From Codonopsis lanceolata (taxonomy: Eukaryota > Streptophyta > Magnoliopsida > Asterales > Campanulaceae): a stretch of DNA of 64,000 nt. The translations under genes and the position numbers were made by a program. The stretch spans positions 166,387,824 to 166,451,823 of the forward strand of contig CM028377.1 of NCBI GenBank assembly GCA_013146195.2, written 5' to 3'. The notes under the pieces are model-generated. The model saw nothing but the letters and a program-made list of their open reading frames with translations. It searched no databases and was not told the origin of the DNA. This document shows, one piece after another, positions 1-10,364 of this stretch. Numbering within the stretch: position 1 is the first letter of the stretch; each line of letters begins with the position of its first letter.

Positions 1-59
1 TGTGAAATATATTTATATATATATATATATATATATTTATTGGTATTAAGTCTATTATA

Positions 60-640
60 AAAAAGATTTTTAATACTTGCATCACTCTCTAACCAATGTG
101 AAATACATCTCATCATTTGGTAATGGTATTAGAAGTTTTTTATCTAAAAAAATCTAAAACCAACATCTCTTTCTATATAATGTGATATATCTCTCCTCTT
201 CTCTTTTATCGCTGATAAAAGTATAAGTATTTTTATTTAAAAACTTTTAAAATCAACATCACTTTTTAACCAATGTATAATTTATCTCTTTTATTGAAAA
301 TAATAGTAATTTAAAACCAACATCAATTTATAACAAATGTGTGATACATATTTTCTATTGTTAATAATAATAAAAGTCTTTTATATAATCTAAAATAATT
401 AAAAATCAATATTATTTTTAACCAATGAGAGATATACATATTCTATTAGTAATAATGGTAGAAGTCTTTTATCAAAAAACTTTAAAAACCAACATCACTT
501 TCTAACCAATGTATGATACATATCTTCAATTGATAATTAATAATATTATTTTTAAAACAATTTCTAACCAATGTGGTGAGATACATCTCTTCTATTGGTA
601 ATAATAGTAAAATGTTTTGGAACTCATATGAGATACATCT
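60..640. repeat. Degenerate ~65-90-bp tandem repeat (AT-rich minisatellite)
   Basis: A motif close to CTAACCAATGTGNGATACAT, followed by TCTTCTATTGGTAATAATAG and then a TTTTATC(A)n run, recurs about seven or eight times. The AACCAATG-like core falls near 89, 175, 267, 332, 420, 502, 568 and 625. The spacing is irregular and copies differ by many substitutions, so this is an old array. No coding frame is supported. Confidence 0.7.
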
Positions 641-751
641 CTTGTAAAAATGAACGTATTTATCATAAATACTTTAAAATCTAATATTTTCTTTTTAAAT
701 AATATGTTATATATATATATCTTTTATAAAGAGATTTGCTCGTTTTTAATA

Positions 752-1008
752 CTCCATCAGTCTCTTAATAATCGTCCTGGTTGACCCGGCACACAGTTTA
801 AGAAAAAACAATTGATTTGATTATTTATATTGGTTTAATGTGTAGTTTCCTTTAAAGCCCATGTGTATGTGGCCCATAATTAAAATAGAGTAAAAAAGTA
901 AGGGTAAAGTGGTAAAAGTGATGTTATAAAAAAGTAAGTTTTAAACTGGACAATTATTTTGGGACAAACGAAAGAAAAAAAAAGACGATAATTTAGGAAC
1001 GGAAGAAG
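752..1008. mobile_element. Stowaway-type (Tc1/mariner) MITE upstream of TIC55
   Basis: A 257-bp element flanked by TA dinucleotides (750-751 and 1009-1010), the target duplication of Tc1/mariner elements. The left end CTCCATCAGTCTCTTAATAA and the reverse complement of the right end (CTTCTTCCGTTCCTAAATTA) are diverged inverted repeats of the plant Stowaway CTCCCTCCGT type. The inside carries the family-typical TTGACCCGGCACACAGTTTA. It lies about 400 bp upstream of the TIC55 start codon, so it could contribute promoter sequence; that is inference. Confidence 0.75.
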
Positions 1009-1114
1009 TATTTAATATTTAATGTTTAATTATTAAACCGACCGTTCAGCTCCCAATTTTGACTTATATTGAACCGAGCTAAATTATTTCCACTCAGTAA
1101 AATAAGGATGTGGT

Positions 1115-1121
1115 TATAAAC
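1115..1121 (+). promoter_or_regulatory. Possible TATA box of the TIC55 gene
   Basis: TATAAAC, about 290 bp upstream of the chosen ATG, followed by a pyrimidine-rich stretch (1126-1152) that would suit a plant transcription start. The (TA)n tract at 1309-1342 is another TATA-like region. No transcript evidence is available, so this is a weak call. Confidence 0.25.
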
Positions 1122-1308
1122 ATCCTATTTTCTACTCTTCACGTCCCCTTTCTGCATTAATATGTTGTACCTTATACTAAAAATAAACCAGGAAATAAGA
1201 GTCAGAACTACTGTGGGAATGTATGGCGGAGATTAGTGCCCAAATTCCACAAGCAAAAGCAAGCCAAACCACCCCCTCCACCACCCATACTCTGTATGTC
1301 TATATGTG

Positions 1309-1342
1309 TGTATATATAATATATATATATATATATATATTT
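1309..1342. repeat. (TA)n microsatellite in the 5' leader/promoter
   Basis: About 34 bp of nearly pure TA repeat ending roughly 70 bp before the TIC55 start codon. It is probably length-variable between individuals. Confidence 0.85.
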
Positions 1343-1411
1343 CATATTTCTTGTATAATAGTAATAAAAAATTAAAACCCGAATTGTGTATAGCAATTGG
1401 AGAGAGTAGCA

Positions 1412-4400
1412 ATGGCTTTGTTCCAATTCCCATATCTCTCAGACATTATGATGGCGAGAACTTGTTGTCTCACAAAGAGGACCCTCCAACAACATTCCCC
1501 GTACCCGTACCCGTACCCGCGTCTTAGCTCCACCTCAAATCTGATGATGAAGAGACAAATATGGATCAAGCAAGAACAAGCTACCGCTGCAGTTGCAGAT
1601 CAGATTGTTGGAGGGACCGGAACTGAAGAAGGTGAAGGGGATGTTCTGGTGGGCCCATCTAGTACAAGTGTGGTGGTGGAGGAGTACGATTGGAAGGAGG
1701 AGTGGTATCCATTGTATCTGGCCCAGAATTTACCCGAAGACGCTCCTCTGGGTTTGACCGTGTTTGACCAACAAGTCGTCTTGTATCGTGATTTTAATGG
1801 CGACCTTCGCTGTTACCAAGATCGATGTCCTCATAGGTGAGCTCCCCTCTCAACTCTCAAGTATGATTTCAGATTCTTAAGTAATTTAACATAATTATTG
1901 TGAGTTCTACTCCCTCCGTTCCGAGCAAAAATAACACTTTTAGTAGTTTTTTAGTAATAAAACGACACTTTTATGCTTTTATTTTTTAAATTCTACTCTT
2001 AAAGTGAATGATCCAAAAATGGAATAGCAGACCTTTGTCCGATATGGAGGGTGTATTTGACTAGGGATTCAGATAAACTAATTGGCTACTGTGAATTGTT
2101 TAATATACTCGGTGTTTCAACCTTACTTGATTGAAGGGGACGGTAGCAATTGAATTTTGAACTGCCAATAGTGATTCACTTGATTATATTTTGAATTTTC
2201 TAATGGTTTCTATTAGGCCCGGTAATTACACCCCAAAACCTGTTAACCCACCCAAATCGACTTGAAAATCATCCGATCCAATCCGACAATTTTTTGGGGT
2301 CAAAATGGGTTACCCATAAAATTTTACGGGTCGATTTGGGTTGAGTTAAAACGGGGCGAACCCGTTACCCATTTCGGCCCGTTATTTTCTTGGCTATATA
2401 AATGAAGGTTTTTTATGATGGAAAGTGTGGGTCGAAACGGGTCGACCCGGTATGACATGTTTCCCATTTCTACATGTTAAATTTTGGGTTATAATGGGTC
2501 ACGACTCGTTACCCGTTTCGATCTAACCCATACACAACCCAACCCACCAAATCGCCGGCCCTAGTTTCTATATAATAGTGAGACCCACCGATTAAAGTTG
2601 GGAGCAAATCAAGGATAAAATGTCAAACGTGACATCTCAAATAAGAAAGTGGATTTTTTTAGTTCTTTTGAACAGCTTAAAACGAAATGATTGATATTTG
2701 GTAGGAACGAAGAGAATGACTTTTTAAAATAAGCGCAACTCGCATCATTATGTGGTTAGAAGTAGGGATGGCAAAATGGGTGTTATGGATAAATGGGTGT
2801 TAGGCCATTATGGCCTAACACCCATTTATCCATAACACCCATTTTGCCACCCCTAGTTAGAAGTTTTACTTTTTTTAGTTTATTTATTTATTTATGTGTT
2901 GAGAATTGTGAGGATATTAGTGGATTCCCGGAAATTACAAGCTCGCCAAAATGGCTACTCAAGTCAAAGGCGAAGAACCGGAGAATTGCTAAGGTTAAAA
3001 TCCACATTTGCCGTAAGCCTATAAAGATCGAACTCTGACTACCAACTAATCCTTGCAACTCAAAAAAGCGAAAAAAGGCATGGAATCATTAAAAAATAAA
3101 CCTAGAACATACTTCCACTAGAACTATCTACAAAAAAGACCAAAAGAATATAAAGCGAAAAATCTATGACCTAAGCAATTAGACGAACAACAGAAGCCTT
3201 GCCCCGAACGAAGAAGACTGATAGCAACACTGACTAACTGGGAGGGTAGGGTGGCACCAACTGTCAACAATGGATTAAAGTGGGAATGATTCCAACGCCC
3301 AGGGACAAGGAGAAGACGCTAGCATGACCACGTCATAGATCTAAAATCTAAAAAAATTAAATGGATGAACAATGAGTCCCACTGAAGCACAGCCAAGACA
3401 CAATTGCCACTTTGACAAAGATCTCTAGTCTTCCCCCAAAACAATAATAGCAAACACTCGGAACAACCTAATAGGGAAAGACTTCAAGACATAAAGGATC
3501 TCTCCTATAATAATGAGCCACCTTCTTATATAAAAAAATTTACGAGCCACTTTTTGCCAACACCATTAGCTCTCACAAGATCTACCATCACCTTTTTGGT
3601 AGCATATACGTGCCATCCTTTCTTTGTGGAGATTTATCACAGGGATCATGTAGACTAACAAAGGCTATGAAACACCTCTCTAATCCAAAAAGGTTTCACA
3701 TAGCTGACAACACCAATAAAAATTAGTCACCAAAAGAACACCCAAATTGGGGGAAGGAGTCCCGAAAGTCAAGCATGTTAGGGGGAGGGGGGAGGAGATA
3801 TAAAGGACAAACGGGGAGGGATTGGAAAAAACCACGATGGGAAATGACTTGGGCGAAAGCAGAAAAACAAGTAGTAGAAAGGAGCTTAGATGAAACTATA
3901 TAGAGTCGAGCCCAATCAACCAAAACGTTGTTACAGGAATCAAGGGAAGAGAGAAAGAACAAAACCGATGAATGTATCGAGAGACGCCATCCCATTTCAA
4001 GTAAAGGAGGTAAGACAAAAGGGTAAAGAAGAGGGCGTAATGAGCATATATGAAAAGATGGAGGGGGGACTAAGCAAAACCCGACTCTTTTAGAAACAAC
4101 CATTGGACTTAAGTCAACAATAGCTATTGAAACAAGCCAGGTGAACAAGGATGAAAAAAGAAAGGAAAATGAAGCTAATCCACAGAAACAAAGCTTTGCA
4201 CAAAAGATTAGATCCTAACTTTCAAAACCCACCACCAACAAAGACCCTACACGCTAACACTCGCCAAAAAGAAATTCAGGTAGTTGCCGATCTAACTCCA
4301 AAGAACATGGCTGAACCATAGTTATCAAAGGCGTTCCCCTAAGGCGAGGCATAGTCGGCTTAACAAGGGTAAGGCGAGGCGGATTCACTAAAGCGATCTT

Positions 4401-7400
4401 GGGCGATCGCCTTTTTGAGAGGCGAGAAGCGAGATGAGGGAAGCTAAGGCAAACAATTAAGAAAAATCAATTGCTTCTGTTTTTGTTTTTCAAAAAAAAT
4501 ATATATTTGAGATTTGGCTTTCTACTCGGCGTTTGTTTAGTATGCTGCTTCTCGTTTAGTACTTTGCTTCTTTTTGTTACTTAATAAATTGACATGATAA
4601 TTCCAAAGAATCTTTGTTTGTCTTCTACCCTGCTTCGTTTTTTTTCCAGTTATCTAATATGCTTCTGTTTATCCTGCTTCTATTTGCTCTTTTTTTTTGG
4701 TATTTATGAAAAAAAAATCTTTGTGTACTTATGAATAAAAATGCAACAATCTGTTTTTATTTTTAATTTCTATTTACTTTGTGTATTCATGAAAAGAAAA
4801 ATGCAACAATCAGTACTTATTATTACTTTTTTTTTTTTCAATCTATTTACTTTGTGTATTTTTTTTTGATAAGTAAATAATATATAAAAAGCATCATAAG
4901 AGGTGATGCGTCCTTTGTGCACTAGAAGTATACCAATCCAATCATTAACCAATGTCTATGCTATTTACAAGATCTACAAAATGGACCTAGAAAGAGAGTG
5001 ATCGGTCTCGATTACTTTGTGTATTTACGAAGGAATTTTTTTTTATTTCTGTGTATTTATGAAAAATAACTGCAAAAATTAGTACTTACTCTGTATTTTT
5101 TTCTATATACTTTGGGTATTTATGAAAAAAAATTATTTCTAAGTTTTTATTTACACGATCTATTTTTTTATTTCTTTAGTTGCATAACTATTTATTAACT
5201 TGTAATGTCATCCTTTGCTATGAAATTGTAGGTTTGGATGTTGAATTTGTGTTATTGAAATGTTGATATTATATATGAACTTAATTTCATATCTTATTCT
5301 TATTTATTCATTTGTTACAATAAACTAAAAATAGTGTGTGTATATATAACTATTTTTCTTAATTTTTTATTTTGCTCGCCTTTCGGTTGCCCGCCCTCAC
5401 CCCAAAAATGGACCTCACCTTTTGCCTTTAATAACTATGGGCTGAATACCAATATAATGATCGGATGGAAAGAGGTCGATCTAGGTAGATCTGAACTAAG
5501 ATTATTTGAAGAAAGCTAGAATGTCTAATTCTCTGAGAAGGGATTCGCCTGCGGGGAAGAGAAGATAAAAAAAAGTGAGCGGAAATGTTTATTTACGTGA
5601 GAGAGACTAAGAAAAAATTACTTGAACTGCTGACGAAGAAGTTTGGAGTCGGAGAGAGTTGTAGAGAGAGGTGATTATCCGGCCATATATAAAATGATAA
5701 TTTTTATGTTAAATAATATTTTTTTCAAGGAGAGGAAGTTGCAACTTCCTAGAGTCATATATATCTACACAGTTGGTCCCAACCCCAAGCCCAAGTAAAA
5801 GAGGAGGGTTGCGTTATGTAGCCTGAAAGCGAGCGTAAAACATTGTCGTTGGTAGATCACTATGAATGACTATAAGCAAATCTAAATACAAATAAGTTCA
5901 CACATTACTTTTTTTTGTTTTAAAATTTTCCATTTCATGATTTGGTGTACTCAAAAAATGCTGGATTTTTTTTTAGATAAGTTTGGCTGGGTATGCGGAT
6001 TGGAACCTAGTACCTCAAGGTTTTTGCCTCTACAAGTAATTGTGCAAGGTAGTTTAATGTTTGTGTGTGCATCTCTTTTTTCATAAATGTTTTCCCTTTT
6101 CATAATTTGTTATATATTTCAAAATATTACTGAAAAGTTAATAGTTTAAGCTAGTCAAATGTTAATATAGTGGAGATAGTGGGCAGTTATCGATGCTTTG
6201 AAATCAAGGGTAACTTTTGGCAATATCAAAAAGTGGGACAAGGCTTCATTTTGAGACCTCCCGTTTTATAATAATATAGATTAATCCGAATAGGATGACA
6301 GTGAACTCCATATTAAATGGTCGAGGGGTCAAACAATTTGTACACCTAGTAAATCAAGATATCTCCATCAGGGCCAATTGGTAATATCAACTAACTTCTG
6401 GATGATGTTAGTTTTCCCTTGTGGGACTTATGGTACACCTTAGAGGGATGAGTTGAAGTAGATCGATCTAGCATTTGGAGTCTGCCATTAGATACAATTC
6501 AGCGCATGGGATTACTTGAGCTTGCCTTTGGCTGATGGTCTTGCCTCTTCCTAAGGTATACTCTGTTGGGGCCTAGGGTGTACCCTAGAAGGGTGAGTTG
6601 AAGACTTGAAGTACTGGGTGATGTTGAGAATGCTGATGCTGGGATTCTAGAGAGAGAGAGAGAGAGGAGGCATGACACTAGCTTGCATTAGCCAAGACCA
6701 TGAGTGTGATCCTCATGATTTCATGTGCTGTGTGATTTTGTGTGTATTATGTGTTAAGCTCGTCACGTAAGCCCTTGGTAACGTTTTCTCTTTAGACGAC
6801 TGCTCAAGACCCTCAAGCTTTTCTGTGCTGTGTGATTTTGTGTGTATGATGGTAAGTTCATCATTAATCCTGGACCACCAAACTTCCACAAAGATTTCCC
6901 TGACTACTAGACTTCAGCAGCTTCCACAATCACAGTTTTAAATTTCCAAAGGCTAACTGTCTACCATATATGTGGACGTAGCATCATCTGTAGTCTTGTG
7001 CTAAATCACTTGACTAACCTGTATTATGATCAGAAAGAGTAAAGAGTTTGAGTACAGAGAGTTCTCTAATTGTGGAAGGGGAAGCCCAGGGTAATTGTCC
7101 ACCCAGAAGATGCAGTGGCCAGCCCACATGCTGAACATGAAGAATGACACAAAATTGTGGACTCGTGTGGACACCGTTTACTTCAGATGAAATGAAGCGA
7201 CGATAAAGAGAGTTGTCCACACCTTTTCCTATCTTCTACCATGCTAGCCCACCAATTCATTTGTTTTGCAGTCTCTTCAGCTTCTTTTTCATGGTCTCAC
7301 CTCACAAATACTCAGAAATGGTGTTCGCAATTAGGAAGTGAATACTGAGAAAATGCAAAACATGAAATTAGAAGTGAGCAGGAAGACGGAAAGGTCATCA

Positions 7401-9280
7401 AGATTCAGTTTCACTAAGACTGAGAAAATACAAAACAAGAAATTAGAAGTGAGCAGGAAGATGGCAAGGTCATCAAAATTCAGTTTCACTAAGAATGGAC
7501 TCATGGTTCTCTATCAGTGTGATTTAAAATTCTAAGAACCACATGAATTGGAATCAAGAGTTGGGGATAGAAGACCAAATGATAGCAGAGAAAGTTTACT
7601 TGTGAAAGATCTGTCTACATTTGAAAATAGATGATTGGCCATGGCTTGGAATTATGACATGACAAATAAAGATTAAACCATATAATTTATGGTTAAACGA
7701 TATACTTTACAACAACTGCAATAGTTTTTTATTTTTATTTTTATCAAAAAAAAAACTATTGCTGTGTGTGTCTCACTCATGTTTCCTGAATCAAGTAGAG
7801 AAACATGTCTATCCTTCTCCCAATTTGTTGCATTAGCTTCTCATTGAATATTTTCATGTTGTCAACCTTAATGCATTATCACATTTTGAAGTTAAACCCT
7901 GGTATCATCAAAATGTTGTATGTTGACCTTGACTAACATTGATTCAGGCTAGCAAAACTCTCTGAAGGTCAATTGATTGATGGAAGATTAGAATGCCTGT
8001 ACCATGGTTGGCAATTTGAAGGGGAGGGTAAATGTGTCAAGATACCTCAGGTTTATATTGGTGCATGTTAATTGGTCAATTCTTTGACGTGCATAACAAT
8101 TTCACATTCATGATTTAAAAGAACAGCCCACTGAATTTCTGCCCCTCCATGTTTTGAACAGCTTCCTGCCAATGCAAAAATTCCTCGATCAGCATGCACT
8201 AAAACATACGAGGTGAGGGACTCCCAAGGTGTTGTATGGATATGGATGTCACACAAGACACCACCAAATCCTGAAAAAATTCCATGGTTCGAAAACTTCG
8301 CCAGGCCAGGGTTTCGTGATTTTTCATCTACTCATGAGCTTCCGTATGATCATTCTATCCTTCTTGAAAACCTCATGGATCCAGCTCATGTCCCCATCTC
8401 CCATGATAGAACTGACTGGAGTGCAAAAAGGGAAGATGCCCAACCACTCGTTTTCAAGGTAACAGAAAGGACGGATCGTGGGTTTGCAGGGTGGTGGGGC
8501 CGGGAGGTAGACCAGTCCATGCCAAACTTCTTAAGATTCGAGGCACCATGCAATCTCCAGAATAATAGAGAAATTGTAGGCAAGAATGGTGAGAAAGACT
8601 ATTTTTCGGGGCTGTTTCTTTGTAGACCAACAGGACAAGGAAAATCAATGCTCATCGTGAGGTTTGGAAGCACGAAAAGGTCCCCCCTTGCAAATTTATT
8701 CCCAGAGTGGTACTTCCATCAGAATGCAGGCAAGGTTTTTGAGCAAGATATGGGATTCCTATCCTCACAGAATGAAATTCTAATGAAAGAGAAAGTTCCA
8801 ACCAAGGATCTTTATATTAACTTAAGGTCATCGGATACATGGGTAGCTGAGTACAGAAAGTGGATGGACAAAGTTGGTCATGGAATGCCTTACCATTTTG
8901 GTTACAGCACAGTTTCACTGCCCACAGAGCCTGCTGTGGTGGAGCATGCTCCGGCTGGCTTGGTTGCAAGCATTGCAGCTTCCTCACCAGCAAAGGGAGG
9001 AATTGGAACGACACATGCTCCAAATCTGACAAACAGATACTTTAGGCACATAGTTCATTGCAAGGAATGCAGAAGTGTTATCAAAGCTTTTCAGGCATGG
9101 AAAAACGCGTTGTCGATGCTAGCTCTCTTATCAAGTGCATTTGCGATTCTAGTGTCTGGAAGGCAGTGGAAGGCTCTTCTTTTGGTTTCGACATCCTTGT
9201 GTTTGGCTGGAGTCTATATGTGCTCAACGGTAATTACAATGAACACGACAAACTTCATAAGGACACACAGGAGGTTGTAA
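1412..9280 (+). CDS. TIC55: TIC55-type Rieske non-heme iron oxygenase, chloroplast inner envelope (3 exons)
   Basis: Coding exons 1412-1836, 7948-8050 and 8162-9280 join in frame to 548 codons plus TAA; the family is usually about 540 aa. Both introns are GT-AG. The N-terminus (about residues 1-80) is Ser/Thr/Arg-rich, like a transit peptide. The Rieske centre is C139-P-H141 and C158-L-Y-H161, 16 residues apart, split by intron 1 inside the Arg142 codon. The mononuclear iron site is N246, D249, H252, H257. A CxxC pair (C476, C479) and two membrane segments (about 492-509 and 512-533) close the protein. This order and the segments DPAHVPISHDRTD and AEYRKWMDKVGHGMPYHFG are those of TIC55 rather than PAO, PTC52 or CAO, which share the domains. 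TIC55 hydroxylates phyllobilins in chlorophyll breakdown and was first found with the TIC import complex. The ATG at 1412 was chosen; an in-frame ATG at 1448 is the alternative. No disabling change is visible. Confidence 0.93.
1497..1519 (+). repeat. (CCCGTA)n hexanucleotide repeat inside the transit-peptide exon
   Basis: Three to four tandem copies of CCCGTA encode a Pro-Tyr run at residues 30-36 of the TIC55 precursor. Because the unit is six bases, length changes keep the frame and alter only the presumed transit peptide. Confidence 0.85.
1910..2053. mobile_element. Stowaway-type MITE in TIC55 intron 1
   Basis: Starts CTCCCTCCGTTCCGAGCAAA, the canonical Stowaway terminus, after TA (1908-1909). 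It ends in a diverged copy of the inverse (TATGGAGGGTG) before TA (2054-2055). It is 144 bp long with no coding capacity. The right terminus is noticeably decayed. Confidence 0.7.
2214..2563. mobile_element. hAT-type MITE with 8-bp target duplication
   Basis: A 350-bp element flanked by perfect 8-bp direct repeats GTTTCTAT (2206-2213 and 2564-2571), the hAT signature. The terminal inverted repeats are TAGGCCCGGTAATT at the left and TAGGGCCGGCGATT (reverse complement of the right end), with 3 mismatches in 14. The interior is built of GGGTT/AACCC-rich motifs that can pair imperfectly. No transposase is present, so it is non-autonomous. Confidence 0.85.
2763..2855. mobile_element. 93-bp foldback hAT-type MITE (near-perfect hairpin)
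   Basis: Almost the whole element is an inverted repeat: TAGGGATGGCAAAATGGGTG on the left pairs with the right arm, centre near 2809, with one mismatch in about 45 pairs. It is flanked by perfect 8-bp direct repeats GTTAGAAG (2755-2762 and 2856-2863). The termini resemble those of the 350-bp MITE 200 bp upstream (TAGGGNNGGC). If transcribed within intron 1 it would form a long RNA hairpin. Confidence 0.88.
2864..4308. other. Intron 1 segment without assignable content
   Basis: About 1.4 kb, moderately purine-rich, with short open frames on both strands (for example minus 3723-4148) that show no motif or composition I recognise as coding. It may be an old transposon remnant, but I found no termini or duplications to prove it. 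Confidence 0.4.
4317..5439. mobile_element. 1.1-kb non-autonomous hAT-type element
   Basis: The termini are CATAGTTATCAAAGGC and the reverse complement of the right end, CATAGTTATTAAAGGC (one mismatch in 16). Flanks are GGCTGAAC (4309-4316) and GGCTGAAT (5440-5447), an 8-bp target duplication with one substitution. The left subterminal region has repeated AAGGCGAGGC motifs and an AGGCGATCGCCT palindrome. The middle is AT-rich, with about six degenerate copies of TTTGTGTATTTATGAAAA. No transposase frame is present. Confidence 0.8.
4861..5011 (-). mobile_element. Truncated LINE/SINE-type retroposon tail nested in the hAT element
   Basis: A 151-bp insertion starts with T(7) on the plus strand, that is, an A-tail in minus orientation. 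It is flanked by perfect 14-bp repeats TTACTTTGTGTATT (4847-4860 and 5012-5025), as expected for target-primed reverse transcription. The minus-strand end ATTATTTACTTATCAAAAAA resembles 3' tails of plant LINEs and their partner SINEs. The 5' side is truncated. Confidence 0.75.
5967..6055 (-). mobile_element. Possible tRNA-derived SINE fragment
   Basis: On the minus strand GGTTCCAATCC (plus 5998-6008) matches the pol III B box consensus. It is preceded by TAGAGGCAAAAACC, where an A box would lie, and followed by an A-rich run (plus T tract 5967-5975). No target duplication is visible and the left boundary is a guess. Confidence 0.35.
6056..7343. other. Intron 1 segment without assignable content
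   Basis: Mostly unique-looking intronic DNA. It includes a (GA)n run near 6650-6669 and a short duplicated phrase TGTGCTGTGTGATTTTGTGT near 6724 and 6823. No coding or RNA gene recognised. Confidence 0.4.
7344..7493. repeat. 75-bp tandem duplication in TIC55 intron 1
   Basis: Two adjacent 75-bp copies (7344-7418 and 7419-7493) begin ACTGAGAAAATGCAAAACAT and ACTGAGAAAATACAAAACAA and differ at only a handful of sites. The unit length is a multiple of three, so a spurious open frame (7338-7535) runs through it. Confidence 0.85.
8051..8161 (+). other. TIC55 intron 2 (111 bp)
   Basis: Donor CCTCAG|GTTTAT, acceptor GAACAG|CTTCCT, phase 0. Splicing joins ...CVKIPQ to LPANAKIPRSAC, the expected Rieske-domain sequence of the family. 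Confidence 0.92.
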
Positions 9281-9560
9281 GTGAAGAACTGGAACTTTGA
9301 AATTTCATTAGTTCTTTCCTGTGTAACAAAACATATAGAATTTCAGGCTTTGCAGCGAGTGTTGATACTGGATTTATGTTAAGTAGACATTCATTTTCAT
9401 GATTCTCATGTTGTACAGATCATACCATTGTGAAAGGAGCATACATAGTTATTTTCAGATTAATGGTCATGATCTGCAGATGAGAATCTAAGATGTTAAT
9501 ATTTCTTCTTACAGTTAATATACTTCATTTTTTATCGTTCAAAACTAAAAGATCAATAGT
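9281..9560 (+). other. Probable TIC55 3' UTR and flank
   Basis: AT-rich sequence directly after the stop codon. No unambiguous AATAAA is visible; the poly(A) site cannot be set from sequence. Confidence 0.4.
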
Positions 9561-9589
9561 AGATAGGATTCACGGAATTTATCAATGCG

Positions 9590-10364
9590 GCTCGTGATGT
9601 AGCTTGTACTGTAGCTATACTCGGAGGTGCATTGACCAGAAAGTCAAATATGTAAACAGCGAAAGACTTTAAACAATTAAAACAATAATAAACACATAAG
9701 TTTATCAAACAATCTACAAGTTAGATTCAGTCTTGTGGCCAAAAAGATTTCACTAAAAAGAATTATGCGTTTAACAAAACAAATTGTGAAATCACTAAAA
9801 TACCAAACTTCTCACAAGACAACTAGTCTAGAGAGGAAAACCTATAAAAACAAGATATGGAAAACATAGGATTAAAAAATAAGCTTTCTAGAAACTAGGA
9901 AAGCAAACATCAACAGCAGTGATGTAGCTCGTGGTGAAGCTGCATCCGGAGTTACATCCAGATTTCCAGCAGTGAGCTTTCTCTGTATTTCTGCGTGTGT
10001 TCAGCCTGTATCTCCGAGTTTCTTTCTTCTGCACGAGCAGCACTAGATATATCCTTGAGGTAGAGTCCTACACAAATAGGAAAACCAAATACTCCAAGGA
10101 AATAAATGATTAGAAAATGAAAGATTTGTTTCCTAAATTAATTTTCTTGTTCCAAAAAAAACTAACTTACCAAGGTTTTATTCAAACTAAATAAGGATTC
10201 TTTGAGAGCTTTTGGAAGTCTTTAATTATGGTAACACTTACAATTGCTTTAGAATCAAGAAAGATATTTAATATGGTAACTTCTTACCATTGCTTTTGGA
10301 CCAAGAAAGGGCATAACAATAAAATCAATGGAGGAAAATAGGACGACCCTATTTTACCCTTACA
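9590..10364 (-). mobile_element. Possible antisense copia-type LTR
   Basis: On the minus strand AAATGGGGAGAT is followed by TGTAAGGGTAAAATAGGG (plus 10347-10376). This is the polypurine-tract-plus-TG start typical of 3' LTRs in plant copia elements, where a GGGGGAGATTG signature precedes the LTR. The left boundary is only approximate and no target duplication was found. The next 445 bp (10365-10809) would be the element's 3' internal end but hold no recognisable polymerase motif. Confidence 0.35.

Larger units (their letters stand above)
1837..7947 (+). other. TIC55 intron 1 (6.1 kb, transposon-filled)
   Basis: The donor is TCATAG|GTGAGC and the acceptor ATTCAG|GCTAGC; splicing restores the Arg142 codon between CPH and LAKLSEG. 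The 6,111-bp intron contains a Stowaway element, two small hAT-type MITEs, a 1.1-kb hAT-type element with a nested LINE/SINE-type tail, a SINE-like piece and a 75-bp tandem duplication, described separately. Confidence 0.9.

Noticed and set aside
1397..1411. Upstream extension of TIC55 (MERVA before MALFQ)
   Set aside because: The codon at 1397 is TTG, not ATG; the first ATG in frame is 1412.
3723..4148. 141-codon minus-strand open frame in TIC55 intron 1
   Set aside because: Low-complexity Leu/Ser/Pro composition, no recognisable motif, and no homologous copy in the window; probably chance openness of a purine-rich plus strand.
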